NCBI GenBank assembly: GCA_963693035.2
Contig: CAXMMQ010000001.1
Coordinates: 1 to 64,000 of the forward strand
DNA length: 64,000 nt
Direction: 5' to 3'
Origin: Lichenicoccus sp963693035
GTDB lineage: Bacteria > Pseudomonadota > Alphaproteobacteria > Acetobacterales > Acetobacteraceae
The notes beneath the pieces are model-generated. The model did no database searches and had not been told where the DNA came from. It worked only from the letters and a program-made list of their open reading frames with translations. Below, in pieces: positions 46,421-56,136 of the stretch; positions within the stretch are counted from its first letter, which is position 1, and the number at the start of each line of letters is the position of its first letter. The position numbers and the translations under genes were made by a program.

Positions 46421-46963
46421 ATGATGGCCGATGCGGTACTGGGCGGCGGCTGTTTCTGGTGCGTCGAGGCGGTCTACAAGGATCTCGAGGGCGTCAGCGC
46501 CGTGCTCTCCGGCTATGCCGGCGGCCGGACCGAAAATCCGAGCTACGAGGCGGTGTGCAGCGGCACCACCGGCCATGCGGAGGTGGTCCGTATCACTTAC
46601 GATCCGGCGGTGCTGAGCTATGCCGACCTGTTGCGGGTGTTCTTTACGATCCACGACCCGACTACCCCGAACCGGCAGGGTAACGATGTCGGTACGCAAT
46701 ATCGCTCTGTGATCTTCGCGGAGGGCGACGAGGAGCGCCGGATCGCGCTAGCCGTGCGCGACGAGATTGCGGCGACGGGCACGTGGGACGCGCCGATCGT
46801 GACCGAGATTGCGCCGCTGCCGACATTCTATCCGGCCGAGGCCGAACATTTCGACTACTTCGCGCTGCATCCCGGCGCCGGCTATTGTCGTGTGGTGATC
46901 GCCCCCAAGGTGAGCAAGTTCCGGAAGGCGTTTCGCGACCGCCTGAAGCAGGGCGCGGCCTGA
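46421..46963 (+). CDS. msrA: Peptide-methionine (S)-S-oxide reductase MsrA
   Basis: This enzyme repairs methionine-S-sulfoxide in proteins using thioredoxin (180 residues). The active site is GGGCFWCVEA (Cys11 nucleophile). The family segments SGYAGG, YEAVCSGTTGHAE, DPTTPNRQGNDVGTQYRS and AEAEHFDYF follow. Two ATG codons at 46421 and 46424 are preceded by AAGAAGGGGG. The gene stands alone. Confidence 0.95.
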   Translation: MMADAVLGGGCFWCVEAVYKDLEGVSAVLSGYAGGRTENPSYEAVCSGTTGHAEVVRITYDPAVLSYADLLRVFFTIHDPTTPNRQGNDVGTQYRSVIFAEGDEERRIALAVRDEIAATGTWDAPIVTEIAPLPTFYPAEAEHFDYFALHPGAGYCRVVIAPKVSKFRKAFRDRLKQGAA

Positions 46964-47105
46964 AGCCGGGCGCTGCGAGGCCCTGGAATATCGGCCTTGT
47001 CCGTTGTAGTTGCGGTTTAATTTGTCGGTTGATGACGGAAGCGATACCAACTGGCGGCGGGCTGGACTAGGATCGTCGGCGGACCTGACCAGGGGTGACT
47101 TGACG

Positions 47106-48092
47106 ATGATCAGGCGGCAGGTGGAGCAGCCCGCCCCAGCCTCCGCTCCGCAGTTGACCCAGGTGGGCGACAGCCTGCGCCGGCAGCGCGAGCAGCTCGG
47201 ATGGGATCTCGGCGAGGTCGCGGACTGGCTGCGCATCCGGCGGTCCTACCTGCAGGCGCTGGAGGAAGGGCGCTCGGACGGCCTACCCAGCGGCACCTAC
47301 ACGATCGGGTTCCTGCGCAGCTACGCGGCCGCCCTGGGTCTCGATGCGCAGGAGGCTGTCGAACGATTGCGCCGGGAGAGCCGCGGCTCCCTCGGCCACC
47401 CCGACCTCAGCTTCCCGTCCCCGGTGCCCGAGCGCGGCGTGCCGGCCGGCGCCGCCATCCTGCTCGGCGTCGTGCTGCTGATTGGCGCCTATGCCGGCTG
47501 GTATGTGTTCAGCGCCCGCGACGCGGTGACCGTGCAGGCGGTGCCGCCGGTGCCGGACGCCATGCTGTCGCCACCAGCTCCGCCGCCCGCGCGGACATCT
47601 GCGGCTGTCCAGATGCCCGCAAAGATGGCCGCGGTGCCGCTGCCGGCTCCGACAGTGGCGCAAGCGGCACCGCAGCCGGTTGCCGCACCTGCGCTACCGA
47701 CGCCCGAACCGAGGCCGGCCGCGGCGCCCGCGGCCGCCTTGCCATCGCCGATCGTGCCGGCGGTGACTGTCGGGGTGACCCTGAAGGCGCTGGCGGCGAC
47801 CTGGGTGCAGGTCCGCAAGGCCGATGGCACGGTGGTCTATGACCATGTGCTGGCTCCGGGCGACACCTGGATCGTGCCCGTCGCGACGCCGCCGCTCACG
47901 CTCACCACCGGCAATGCCGGTGGCCTGGCGCTCGCGGTTGGTGACGTCATCGGACCCGCGCTGGGCCGCTCCGGCGCGGTGCGGCGCAACCTCTCGCTCG
48001 ATCCCGCCGCCGTGCATGCCCTGGATGCCGGCCTCTCCGGACCTGCCGGCGCGTCCGGGGCGTCGCCCTCCGGCCACAGACCGGCGCCGTGA
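47106..48092 (+). CDS. rodZ: RodZ-like helix-turn-helix membrane protein with DUF4115 domain
   Basis: This is a bitopic cell-shape protein of 328 residues. An N-terminal Xre-type helix-turn-helix (about 20-80, GWDLGEVADWLRIRRSYLQALEEGR, FLRSYAAALGLD) would face the cytoplasm and bind MreB. One transmembrane helix (about 114-137) follows, then a Pro/Ala-rich periplasmic linker and a C-terminal DUF4115 beta domain (VTLKALAATWVQVRKADGTVVYD). It begins the conserved rodZ-ispG-hisS-prfA run. ATG 47106 is preceded by AGGGG. Confidence 0.85.
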   Translation: MIRRQVEQPAPASAPQLTQVGDSLRRQREQLGWDLGEVADWLRIRRSYLQALEEGRSDGLPSGTYTIGFLRSYAAALGLDAQEAVERLRRESRGSLGHPDLSFPSPVPERGVPAGAAILLGVVLLIGAYAGWYVFSARDAVTVQAVPPVPDAMLSPPAPPPARTSAAVQMPAKMAAVPLPAPTVAQAAPQPVAAPALPTPEPRPAAAPAAALPSPIVPAVTVGVTLKALAATWVQVRKADGTVVYDHVLAPGDTWIVPVATPPLTLTTGNAGGLALAVGDVIGPALGRSGAVRRNLSLDPAAVHALDAGLSGPAGASGASPSGHRPAP

Positions 48093-48100
48093 CGGCGCCG
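48082..48100. terminator. Perfect inverted repeat spanning the rodZ-like stop codon
   Basis: CGGCGCCG on either side of the TGA forms an 8-bp stem with the stop codon as its loop. No U tract follows. It may reduce read-through into ispG or stabilise the transcript; termination is uncertain. Confidence 0.35.
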
Positions 48101-48249
48101 ACAGCACGCGCCCCTGGCCAAGCCGGGCGGTTCCTGGCAGGAAGCCGCGCAGGACCATCTGCCATCCGGGCGATCACCCGGGCGGTCCCATCCGGAGTCC
48201 AGGCTGATCGTGTCGGCCGGCGGCTCCGTCGCATCCGGAGCAACGCGCC

Positions 48250-49404
48250 ATGAGCTACCGTCCTTACCAGCAGATCGAGCGTCGCAAGTCACGCCAGATC
48301 CATGTCGGCCGCGTGCCGGTGGGCGGCGATGCGCCGGTGACCGTGCAGACCATGACCAACACGCTCACCCACGACGCACAGGCCACCATCGCGCAGATCC
48401 GCCGTGCCGAGATCGCCGGCGTGGACATCGTGCGGGTGTCGTGCCCGGACGAGGAGAGCACCGCCGCACTCGCCGAGATCGTGCGCGAGGTGAACGTGCC
48501 GATCGTCGCCGACATCCATTTCCACTACAAGCGCGCCATCGAGGCGGCCCGCGCGGGCGCTGCCTGCCTGCGCATCAATCCCGGCAACATCGGCAGTCCG
48601 GAGCGGGTGCGCGAGGTGGTGCGGGCGGCACGCGAGCATGGCTGCTCGATCCGCATCGGCGTCAATGCCGGGTCGCTGGAGCGCCACCTGCTGGAGAAAT
48701 ACGGCGAGCCGAACCCGGAGGCGCTGGTCGAAAGCGCGCTCGAGCACGCCAAGATCCTGCAGGACCACGACTTCCACGAGTTCAAGATCAGCGTGAAGGC
48801 GTCCGACGTGTTCCTCGCGGTGGCCGCCTACCAGCAGCTCGCCGATTGCTGCGACCACCCGCTGCATATCGGCATCACCGAGGCCGGCGGGAAGCGCGCC
48901 GGTACCGTCAAGTCCTCGATCGGGCTCGGCGCGCTGCTCTGGGCCGGCATCGGCGACACCGTGCGGGTGTCGCTCTCGGCGGAGCCCGAGGAGGAGGTGC
49001 ATGTCGGCTGGGACATCCTGAAGTCGCTCGGCCTGCGCCATCGCGGCGTCAAGATCATCTCCTGCCCGTCCTGCGCACGGCAGGGCTTCAACGTCATCCA
49101 GACGGTCGCGACCCTGGAGGAGCGGCTCGCGCATATCGAGACGCCGCTCTCGCTGTCAATCATCGGCTGCGTGGTGAACGGCCCCGGCGAGGCGCTGATG
49201 ACCGATATCGGCGTCACCGGCGGCGGCTCCGGCCGGCACATGGTCTATGCGGCCGGCAAGCAGGACCACACCATGCCGGCCGAGGCGATGATCGAGCACG
49301 TCGTGGAACTGGTCGAGGCCAAGGCGAAGATCATCCAGGCCGAGATGGACGCCGCCAAAGCCGCCGAGGCTGCTGCCAGGACTGCCGCGGTGGCGGCGGA
49401 ATAA
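48250..49404 (+). CDS. ispG: 4-hydroxy-3-methylbut-2-enyl diphosphate synthase IspG
   Basis: IspG catalyses the penultimate step of the MEP isoprenoid pathway, reducing MEcPP with a [4Fe-4S] cluster (384 residues). Cluster ligands are Cys272 and Cys275 in SCPSC, Cys307 in GCVVNGPGE, and Glu314. VQTMTNT and the N-terminal TIM-barrel segment DIHFHYKRA are typical. GGAG lies 9 bases before ATG. It is followed by hisS 18 bases later. Confidence 0.96.
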   Translation: MSYRPYQQIERRKSRQIHVGRVPVGGDAPVTVQTMTNTLTHDAQATIAQIRRAEIAGVDIVRVSCPDEESTAALAEIVREVNVPIVADIHFHYKRAIEAARAGAACLRINPGNIGSPERVREVVRAAREHGCSIRIGVNAGSLERHLLEKYGEPNPEALVESALEHAKILQDHDFHEFKISVKASDVFLAVAAYQQLADCCDHPLHIGITEAGGKRAGTVKSSIGLGALLWAGIGDTVRVSLSAEPEEEVHVGWDILKSLGLRHRGVKIISCPSCARQGFNVIQTVATLEERLAHIETPLSLSIIGCVVNGPGEALMTDIGVTGGGSGRHMVYAAGKQDHTMPAEAMIEHVVELVEAKAKIIQAEMDAAKAAEAAARTAAVAAE

Positions 49405-49422
49405 CGGAGGCAGTCGAGTATC

Positions 49423-50666
49423 TTGGCAGAGGCACCGCAGCCGGTACGCGGCACCCGCGACCTGATCGGCGAGGACCAGCGCCGCTTCGCGCACGTGGTG
49501 GAAACCGCGCGCCGGGTGTGCGGCCTGTACGGCTTCGACGAGTGGGCGACGCCGATCTTCGAGGAGACCAGGGTGTTCTCGCGCACCCTGGGCGAGACCT
49601 CTGACGTCGTCACCAAGGAGATGTACAGCTTCACCGATCGCGGCGGCGACAGCCTGACGCTGCGTCCCGAGGGGACGGCGGCGATCTGCCGCGCGCTGGT
49701 CAGCAACGGCCTGACCCAGTCGCTGCCGCAGAAGGTGTTCTATGCCGGGCCGATGTTCCGCTACGAGCGGCCGCAGAAGGGGCGCTACCGGCAGTTCCAC
49801 CAGATCGGCGCCGAGCTGATCGGGGCCGCCGAGCCGCTGGCCGACGCCGAGGTGATCGCGCTCGGGCGCGACATCCTGGCCGCACTCGGCATCGCGGACG
49901 CCACCGTGCTGGAGCTGAACACGCTCGGCGATCCGGAAAGCCGTGCCGCCTGGCGCGACTCGCTGGTCGGCTATTTCCGCGAGGTTTCGGGACAGCTTTC
50001 CGACGACAGCCAGGCGCGGCTGGAACGCAACCCGTTGCGCATCCTGGACAGCAAGTCGCCGTCCGACCAGGCGCTGGTGGCGGAGGCGCCACGCATCGAC
50101 GCCCACCTCACGCCACAGGCGTTGGCGTTCTGGGACGGGCTGCGGCGCGGACTCGACCAGTTCGGCGTCCCGTTCCGGGTCAATCCCGGCATCGTCCGTG
50201 GGCTCGACTACTACAGCCACACCGCCTTCGAGTTCGTCACCGACAGCCTGGGTGCGCAGGGCACGGTGCTCGGCGGCGGCCGCTATGACGGGCTGGTCGC
50301 CGAGATGGGCGGCCCGCAGACACCGGCGATCGGCTGGGCCGGCGGCATCGAGCGGCTGGCGATGCTGCTGGCCTCGGCGCCGGCGACACCGGCGCCGGTG
50401 GCGGTGCTGCCAACGGGAGAAGCGACGCAGCAGGCCGCGATCGCCGTGCTGCGCTCGCTGCGCACCGCCGGGCTGCGGGCCGAGCAGTCCTGGCGCGGCA
50501 ACCTCAAGCGTCGCATGGAGCGCGCCAACCGGATCGGCGCCGGCTGGGCGGTGATCCTCGGCGAGGACGAACTCGCGCGCGGGGCGGCGCAGGTGAAGCG
50601 GCTGGCCACCGGCGAGCAGGCCGAGGTGGCGCTCGACGACATCGCGGCCTACATCGCCGGCCGCCA

Positions 50667-50670
<4 letters not shown>
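49423..50670 (+). CDS. hisS: Histidyl-tRNA synthetase
   Basis: This class II aminoacyl-tRNA synthetase charges tRNA-His (415 residues). Motif 2 is GPMFRYERPQKGRYRQFHQIGAE; the His-specific motifs include GLDYYSHTAFE and GGGRYDGL; motif 3 is IGWAGGIERL. A C-terminal anticodon-binding domain (about 325-415) follows. The start is TTG 49423 with GGAGG 12 bases upstream. The stop overlaps the prfA start by 4 bases (ATGA). Confidence 0.96.
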
Positions 50671-51725
<1,055 letters not shown>

Positions 51726-52196
51726 CTAGGAAACTGCAGCGTGGCACAGGCCGGACCGCCAGGGAGCGTGGGTGGCTGCCCCGGTATTGGTCGGGTCGGC
51801 CAAGTAGAACAGGGTAAAATTGTCCGCCGCAAGCGCCTCGAAGTTGCGGCCGGATGGGTCGAGCAGGATGCCGGTGCCGTTGACCTCGTGCACCTCCGGC
51901 GCGCCGCTGCCGTTGCGCACGGTCACCAGCCCGCAGAGGACGTAGCTGTGCCGGTCGGCGCTGCTCTGCCCCGGCAGCGGCGGCACGGTGACCGGCAGGC
52001 TGATCTGGTCGTGCGCCGCATCGAGGGCAAAGGCCGCCACCCGCTGGCCGTCGACATACAACTCGGTGGTCTCCGACAACTCCCGGTCGGCCCGCTTGTC
52101 ATGCACGGTGAACGTCGCAGCGCGCGCCGGGGCGGGCGCCAGCGCGGCCAGCAACAGCGTCAGCGCGAGACTCGACAGGCGAACGGCTTCAGTCAT
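51726..52196 (-). CDS. Exported protein of unknown function, antisense within the prfA-prmC gap
   Basis: The protein has 156 residues. A signal peptide runs to APARA, followed by a beta-rich mature domain (TFTVHDKRADRELSETTELYVDGQRVAAFAL, SYVLCGLVTVRNGSGAPEVHEVNGTGI). Two mature Cys (in VLCGL and GLCHA) could form a disulfide. It is transcribed against prfA and prmC, with its stop adjacent to the prfA stop. No family was recognised. Confidence 0.75.
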   Translation of the reverse strand: MTEAVRLSSLALTLLLAALAPAPARAATFTVHDKRADRELSETTELYVDGQRVAAFALDAAHDQISLPVTVPPLPGQSSADRHSYVLCGLVTVRNGSGAPEVHEVNGTGILLDPSGRNFEALAADNFTLFYLADPTNTGAATHAPWRSGLCHAAVS

Positions 52197-52217
52197 CTGG
52201 CGGCAGGATAGGACGCG

Positions 52218-53075
52218 ATGGACCCGCACGACGAGAGCCTGTCTGTGCTGATCGGGCACGGCCAGCGCCTGTTGCAGGCGGCATCGATCGAGGATGCTCG
52301 TCACGAGTCGCGGCGCCTGCTCGCGCATGTGCTCGGAGCATCCCCGATGGCGTTGCCCGGCCGGCGTGCGGTTTCGGCGGAGCAGCGCGCCCGCTTCGAG
52401 GCCCTGCTGCTGCGGCGGGCGGCGCACGAGCCGCTGGCCTACCTCACCGGCAGCCAGGGTTTCTGGACGCTGGAGCTGGACGTCAGCGGCGACACGCTGA
52501 TCCCGCGCAGCGACAGCGAGACCGTGATCGAGAGCCTGCTGCGGCTGCGGCCCGACCGCGGCCGGGTGCGTCGCGTGCTCGACCTCGGCACCGGCAGCGG
52601 CTGCCTGCTGCTGGCGGCCCTGGGGGAATACGGACAGGCGATCGGGGTCGGCGTCGACCTTTCGCAGCAGGCGTGTCGCCTGGCCGCCGGCAATGCCCGC
52701 CGCAACGCTCTCGCGGAGCGGGCGATGATGGTCTGCGGCCGGTGGCTCGACGCGCTGTCCGGACCGGGGTTCGATGTCATCATCAGCAACCCGCCCTACA
52801 TAGCGACCGACGAGATCCCGCTTCTCATGCCCGATGTGGCCCTCTACGAGCCGCACCTGGCGCTCAACGGCGGCGCGGATGGACTGGACGCCTACCGGAT
52901 CATCCTCGGCGACGTCGACCGCCTGCTGACGCCTGGCGGGATCATCCTGCTCGAAATCGGCCAGGACCAGCAGGCGGCGGTGATTGCACTCGGTCTCGAT
53001 GCCGGCTTCCAACTGCTGGACCTCCGGCCTGATCTCGGCGGAATTGTCCGCGTTGTCGCCCTGGCGAGGGCCTGA
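52218..53075 (+). CDS. prmC: Peptide chain release factor N5-glutamine methyltransferase PrmC
   Basis: PrmC methylates the Gln of the GGQ motif of release factors (285 residues). The SAM-binding motif I is DLGTGSG (122-128) and the substrate-amide motif is NPPY (191-194). The N-terminal helical RF-recognition domain is present. AGGA lies shortly before ATG 52218. The natural substrate, RF1, is encoded about 0.5 kb upstream. Confidence 0.95.
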   Translation: MDPHDESLSVLIGHGQRLLQAASIEDARHESRRLLAHVLGASPMALPGRRAVSAEQRARFEALLLRRAAHEPLAYLTGSQGFWTLELDVSGDTLIPRSDSETVIESLLRLRPDRGRVRRVLDLGTGSGCLLLAALGEYGQAIGVGVDLSQQACRLAAGNARRNALAERAMMVCGRWLDALSGPGFDVIISNPPYIATDEIPLLMPDVALYEPHLALNGGADGLDAYRIILGDVDRLLTPGGIILLEIGQDQQAAVIALGLDAGFQLLDLRPDLGGIVRVVALARA

Positions 53076-53394
53076 GCCGGGCGCAGGGATGACCCGGTTG
53101 ACCGGGGCAGCCAGAAATTACTTGGCAGAGCAGCCCGGGATAGCTAGATAAGTATCGTGCCGTTGTCGTCCTGAGACAGGAACGCCTCCACATAATAGTC
53201 GGGAACCGGTCATCTGATCGTCGCAGCGCCCGGATGGGTGGCAGCAGGTCCTGGCCGGAGGGCTGGCCCGGCGCTCGTAGCCGGGAACTCCGAACACGAT
53301 GGCGCCCATCCGGGGCGAGACACAGAGCAGGTGGCTTCCGGGACAGCCGGATCATGCCGGGCTTTGGCAATCAGGAAAGCGCTGTGACAGACTG
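53076..53394. other. 319-base noncoding interval between prmC and the DUF4167 gene
   Basis: No credible gene is seen. It contains a promoter-like pair (described separately) and GC-rich stretches. Weak antisense open frames have atypical composition and were discarded. Confidence 0.5.
53122..53150 (+). promoter_or_regulatory. Sigma-70-like promoter upstream of the DUF4167 gene
   Basis: TTGGCA (53122-53127), a 17-base spacer and TAGATA (53145-53150) form a good -35/-10 pair. This is about 245 bases before the DUF4167 start, so a long leader would result. Confidence 0.4.
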
Positions 53395-54318
53395 ATGAAC
53401 ATGAAACGCATGCGAGGCCGCAATCATCGTCCAGGTGGCGGCGGTGGCGGCGGCAGCCCGATCCGTCATCATAACGGTCAGATCCCGCTCAATCGCAACC
53501 ATGTCTTCGACAGCAACGGGCCGGACCTGCGCATACGCGGCACCGCCCAGCAGCTTTTCGAGAAATATCTGCAGCTTGGTCGCGATGCGACCAGCTCAGG
53601 CGATCGCGTCATGGCGGAAGGCTACTTCCAGCACGCAGAGCATTATTTTCGTATCCTCAACGCCATAGCCCAGGCCGCCCAACAGGGGCCGGGGCAGCAG
53701 CCCGGCCAGGGCGGTGGCCAGTACGCACAGCCCAACCAGCAGCGCCGGTCGCCGCTGGACACGGACCAGGACGATCGCGGCGAGGATCCGCTGATCACCG
53801 GCTCGACGCCGCAGCCCCCGGATCGCAATGGGGAGCGCAACGGCGATCGCTACCAGGAGCGCCAGCCGGAGCGGCAGTTCGAGCCGCGTGGCGAGCGCTA
53901 CCAGGGCGACGGCAACCGCAGCGACGGCAATCGCAATGACGCCAGCCGCACTGACGGGAGAGGCGAGCGCTACCAGAACGATCGCTTCCAGGGCAATCCG
54001 GATGTCCAGCGCCCCGAACCTCAGCGCAACACCCAGCCCGACGATGCGGCCGAGGGCGTCAGCCAGCGCGGGCGGGACTTCGCGCCGCTCGAGCCGCGGC
54101 TGCCGGGCATCGAGGGCTACGGCGCGACGTCCGGCCAGCCGCCGGGATCGGAGGCCGTGACCGAAGCGGCTGGCCAGCCGGACGGTGACACCGCGGCGCC
54201 GGTGCCGGCGCCGGTCCGCGAGCGGCGGGAGCGGCAGCCCAGGCGCGAGCGCCAGCCAAAGGCGGAGCGTCCGCAGCCCGAGGAGCCGAATTCGCAACCC
54301 GAATTCTCCGACGCCTGA
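53395..54318 (+). CDS. DUF4167 domain protein with long low-complexity tail
   Basis: The protein has 307 residues. The conserved DUF4167 core (NRNHVFDSNGPDLRIRGTAQQLFEKYLQLGRDATSSGDRVMAEGYFQHAEHYFRIL, about 30-95) follows an Arg/Gly-rich start. The remainder is highly charged and enriched in Gln, Asn, Arg, Gly and Pro with repeats of the type GERYQ-, likely disordered. It follows prmC as in many alphaproteobacteria; an RNA-binding role is suggested by the RGG-like composition but not shown. Start 53395 or 53401. Confidence 0.85.
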   Translation: MNMKRMRGRNHRPGGGGGGGSPIRHHNGQIPLNRNHVFDSNGPDLRIRGTAQQLFEKYLQLGRDATSSGDRVMAEGYFQHAEHYFRILNAIAQAAQQGPGQQPGQGGGQYAQPNQQRRSPLDTDQDDRGEDPLITGSTPQPPDRNGERNGDRYQERQPERQFEPRGERYQGDGNRSDGNRNDASRTDGRGERYQNDRFQGNPDVQRPEPQRNTQPDDAAEGVSQRGRDFAPLEPRLPGIEGYGATSGQPPGSEAVTEAAGQPDGDTAAPVPAPVRERRERQPRRERQPKAERPQPEEPNSQPEFSDA

Positions 54319-54343
54319 CTGGCATCGGGCCGCCGTTGCCGCG

Positions 54344-55501
54344 CTATGGCGCCGAAGCCGGCGGTCCGTGCTGTGCCGGGCGGTGCGGCATCGGCCAGGC
54401 GGCGTTGCCCGCCCCATCCTGCGGCGAGGTGTATTCGACGCGGGTGCGCGGCAGGGCTTCCGGGCATTCCTGCTGCAGGTAGACCAGGATCTTCTCGCGT
54501 ATCTCGCAGCGCAAATCCCAGGTCTGCGGCGCGTTGCGCGCACTCACCAGCATGCGGACCTGAACCGTGTGCTCGGTGACGTCGCTGACCTGCATGTTGA
54601 CGACCTTGCCATCCCAGAGCGGGCTCTCCTTGACGATCTCGAGCAGCCTGGCGCGCAGGCCGTCGAGCCGCACGCGATAGTCGAGGAAGAAGAACACCGT
54701 CCCGATCAGCGATGCGGACTGGTGGGTCCAGTTCTGGAACGGCTTTTCCAGGAAGTAAGAGATCGGCAGGATCATCCGGCGCCAGTCCCACAGCCGCACC
54801 ACCACGTAGGTGGAGGTGATCTCCTCGATCCAGCCCCATTCGCCTTCGACGATGACCGCATCCTCCATCCGGATCGGCTGGGTCATGGCGATCTGCACGC
54901 CCGCGATCAGGTTGGTCAGCAGCGGCCGGGCGGCGAGGCCGACCACCAGCGAAGCGGCGCCGGCGGAGGCGAACAGGCTGACGCCGTACTGCCGGACCGG
55001 CTCGAAGGTCATCAGCGCGGCCGAGACGGTCACCATGAAGATCAGGATGTCGCCGGCGCGGCGCAGGATGCCGACCTGGGTGAAGTGCTTGCGCGCCAGC
55101 AAGTTGTCTTCCTCGCCGGTCTTGAAGCGGGCGAGATAGACGTCGCACAGGATGCGCACGGCAATCGCCGCACCCCAGCCGATCAGCAGCACCAGCGCCA
55201 CCAGCAGGCCCTGGCCTATGGCTGCGAACCATTCATACGGCAGCCCGGCCGCCGGCAACGAGGAGCCGACCGCGACCACCACCACGAAGCCGCGCATCGG
55301 GCGGCGGATCGCGCGGGTGAAGGAGCGCACGAAGGCGCCGCGTTCGCCGGGAACGCGCAGCAGCAGGTCGGTCACCAGGCGCGAGGCGACCAGCGCCACC
55401 AGCGCCACCAGCATCAGCACGGTGGCGGAGGCGAGCGGCGCCGGCGCCCAGTCCAGCCACTCGCGCATGTTGACGATGTAGATCAGCACCTGGTCGGGCA
55501 T
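54344..55501 (-). CDS. MscS family mechanosensitive ion channel
   Basis: This small-conductance osmotic safety channel has 385 residues. Several N-terminal transmembrane helices are followed by the pore-lining TM3 region (GVSLFASAGAASLVVGLAARPLLTNLIAGVQIAMTQPI) and the beta domain (RMEDAVIVEGEWGWIEEITSTYVVVRLWD). The N-terminal extension gives more helices than MscS proper, as in YnaI/YbdG-like variants. The ATG at 55501 is the first. It is divergent from the tRNA gene. Confidence 0.9.
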   Translation of the reverse strand: MPDQVLIYIVNMREWLDWAPAPLASATVLMLVALVALVASRLVTDLLLRVPGERGAFVRSFTRAIRRPMRGFVVVVAVGSSLPAAGLPYEWFAAIGQGLLVALVLLIGWGAAIAVRILCDVYLARFKTGEEDNLLARKHFTQVGILRRAGDILIFMVTVSAALMTFEPVRQYGVSLFASAGAASLVVGLAARPLLTNLIAGVQIAMTQPIRMEDAVIVEGEWGWIEEITSTYVVVRLWDWRRMILPISYFLEKPFQNWTHQSASLIGTVFFFLDYRVRLDGLRARLLEIVKESPLWDGKVVNMQVSDVTEHTVQVRMLVSARNAPQTWDLRCEIREKILVYLQQECPEALPRTRVEYTSPQDGAGNAAWPMPHRPAQHGPPASAP

Positions 55502-55589
55502 CGCGCGATCCGACCACTCCGCACGCCCGAAGGCAAACCTCTGGAAAAGCAGGCGGGGCTACGGCGAGGCCGGGAAGTGGGGCATCATG

Positions 55590-55616
55590 TTGACTTGACC
55601 TGGACCGGACTATATC
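55590..55616 (+). promoter_or_regulatory. Putative promoter of tRNA-Met
   Basis: TTGACT (55590-55595) and TATATC (55611-55616) are separated by 15 bases, about 58 bases before the tRNA. The spacer is shorter than optimal. Confidence 0.35.
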
Positions 55617-55673
55617 TGACCGCCTCCCGGCGCGGTGGACCGGGCCGCCTGCGCAGGGTGGTCCTGATCCCGA

Positions 55674-55748
55674 GGCGGCGTAGCTCAGCGGTAGAGCAGG
55701 GGAATCATAATCCCTTGGTCGGCGGTTCAAATCCGTCCGCCGCTACCA
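55674..55748 (+). tRNA. tRNA-Met (anticodon CAU), elongator type
   Basis: All arms fold: acceptor GGCGGCG with CGCCGCT, D arm GCTC/GAGC, anticodon stem GGGGA/TCCCT with loop ATCATAA (anticodon CAT), and T arm GGCGG-TTCAAAT-CCGTC. A73 and an encoded CCA end follow. The first acceptor pair is G-U and the elements do not match the initiator (no C1-A72 mismatch, no three G-C run in the anticodon stem), so this is elongator Met. A lysidine-modified Ile2 is unlikely. Confidence 0.93.
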
Positions 55749-55891
55749 TCGCGCCGGGACTGCCGGCCCCGAGACGCCGTCCCCCCCGCTGGCCGACGTG
55801 GACGGTTGAGTGCATTTCGTGGACGTCTGGTCCGGAACCGGTCATCATACCACCGGCCGTAGAACGCTTCGCGACCCTTACCGGAAACACG

Positions 55892-56107
55892 ATGAGCGCT
55901 CTGTCTTGGCTCGCGACGGGATTGGCAGTCTGGGGTGGCACAGGCCTCGCGGTGGCGTTCGGGCTCGGGCTTCTCATCCGGCGCGCCAACCGCAAGGCCG
56001 TCATGCTGCGGCGTCGCACCCTGCTCGTGGGCAATGTCGGCGCCCCGGCCGTGTCGGCAACCGAGGTGCAGAAGCTCGAGCCGCAGGGTCTTGCCGGGCG
56101 GCCCTGA
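55892..56107 (+). CDS. Small single-pass membrane protein of unknown function
   Basis: The protein has 71 residues. An N-terminal transmembrane helix (about 5-29, LATGLAVWGGTGLAVAFGLGLLI) is followed by a strongly basic stretch (RRANRKAVMLRRRT) and a short tail, giving N-out/C-in topology by the positive-inside rule. GGAAAC precedes the ATG. It lies 143 bases after the tRNA and converges with the GH15 gene. No family was recognised. Confidence 0.55.
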   Translation: MSALSWLATGLAVWGGTGLAVAFGLGLLIRRANRKAVMLRRRTLLVGNVGAPAVSATEVQKLEPQGLAGRP

Positions 56108-56136
56108 CGGCCCGGGAGCGAACTGCATCCACGGCT

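Noticed and set aside
55674..55748. Initiator tRNA-fMet or tRNA-Ile2 (both CAU)
   Set aside because: No C1-A72 mismatch and no three G-C pairs of the initiator anticodon stem; the overall body matches elongator Met.
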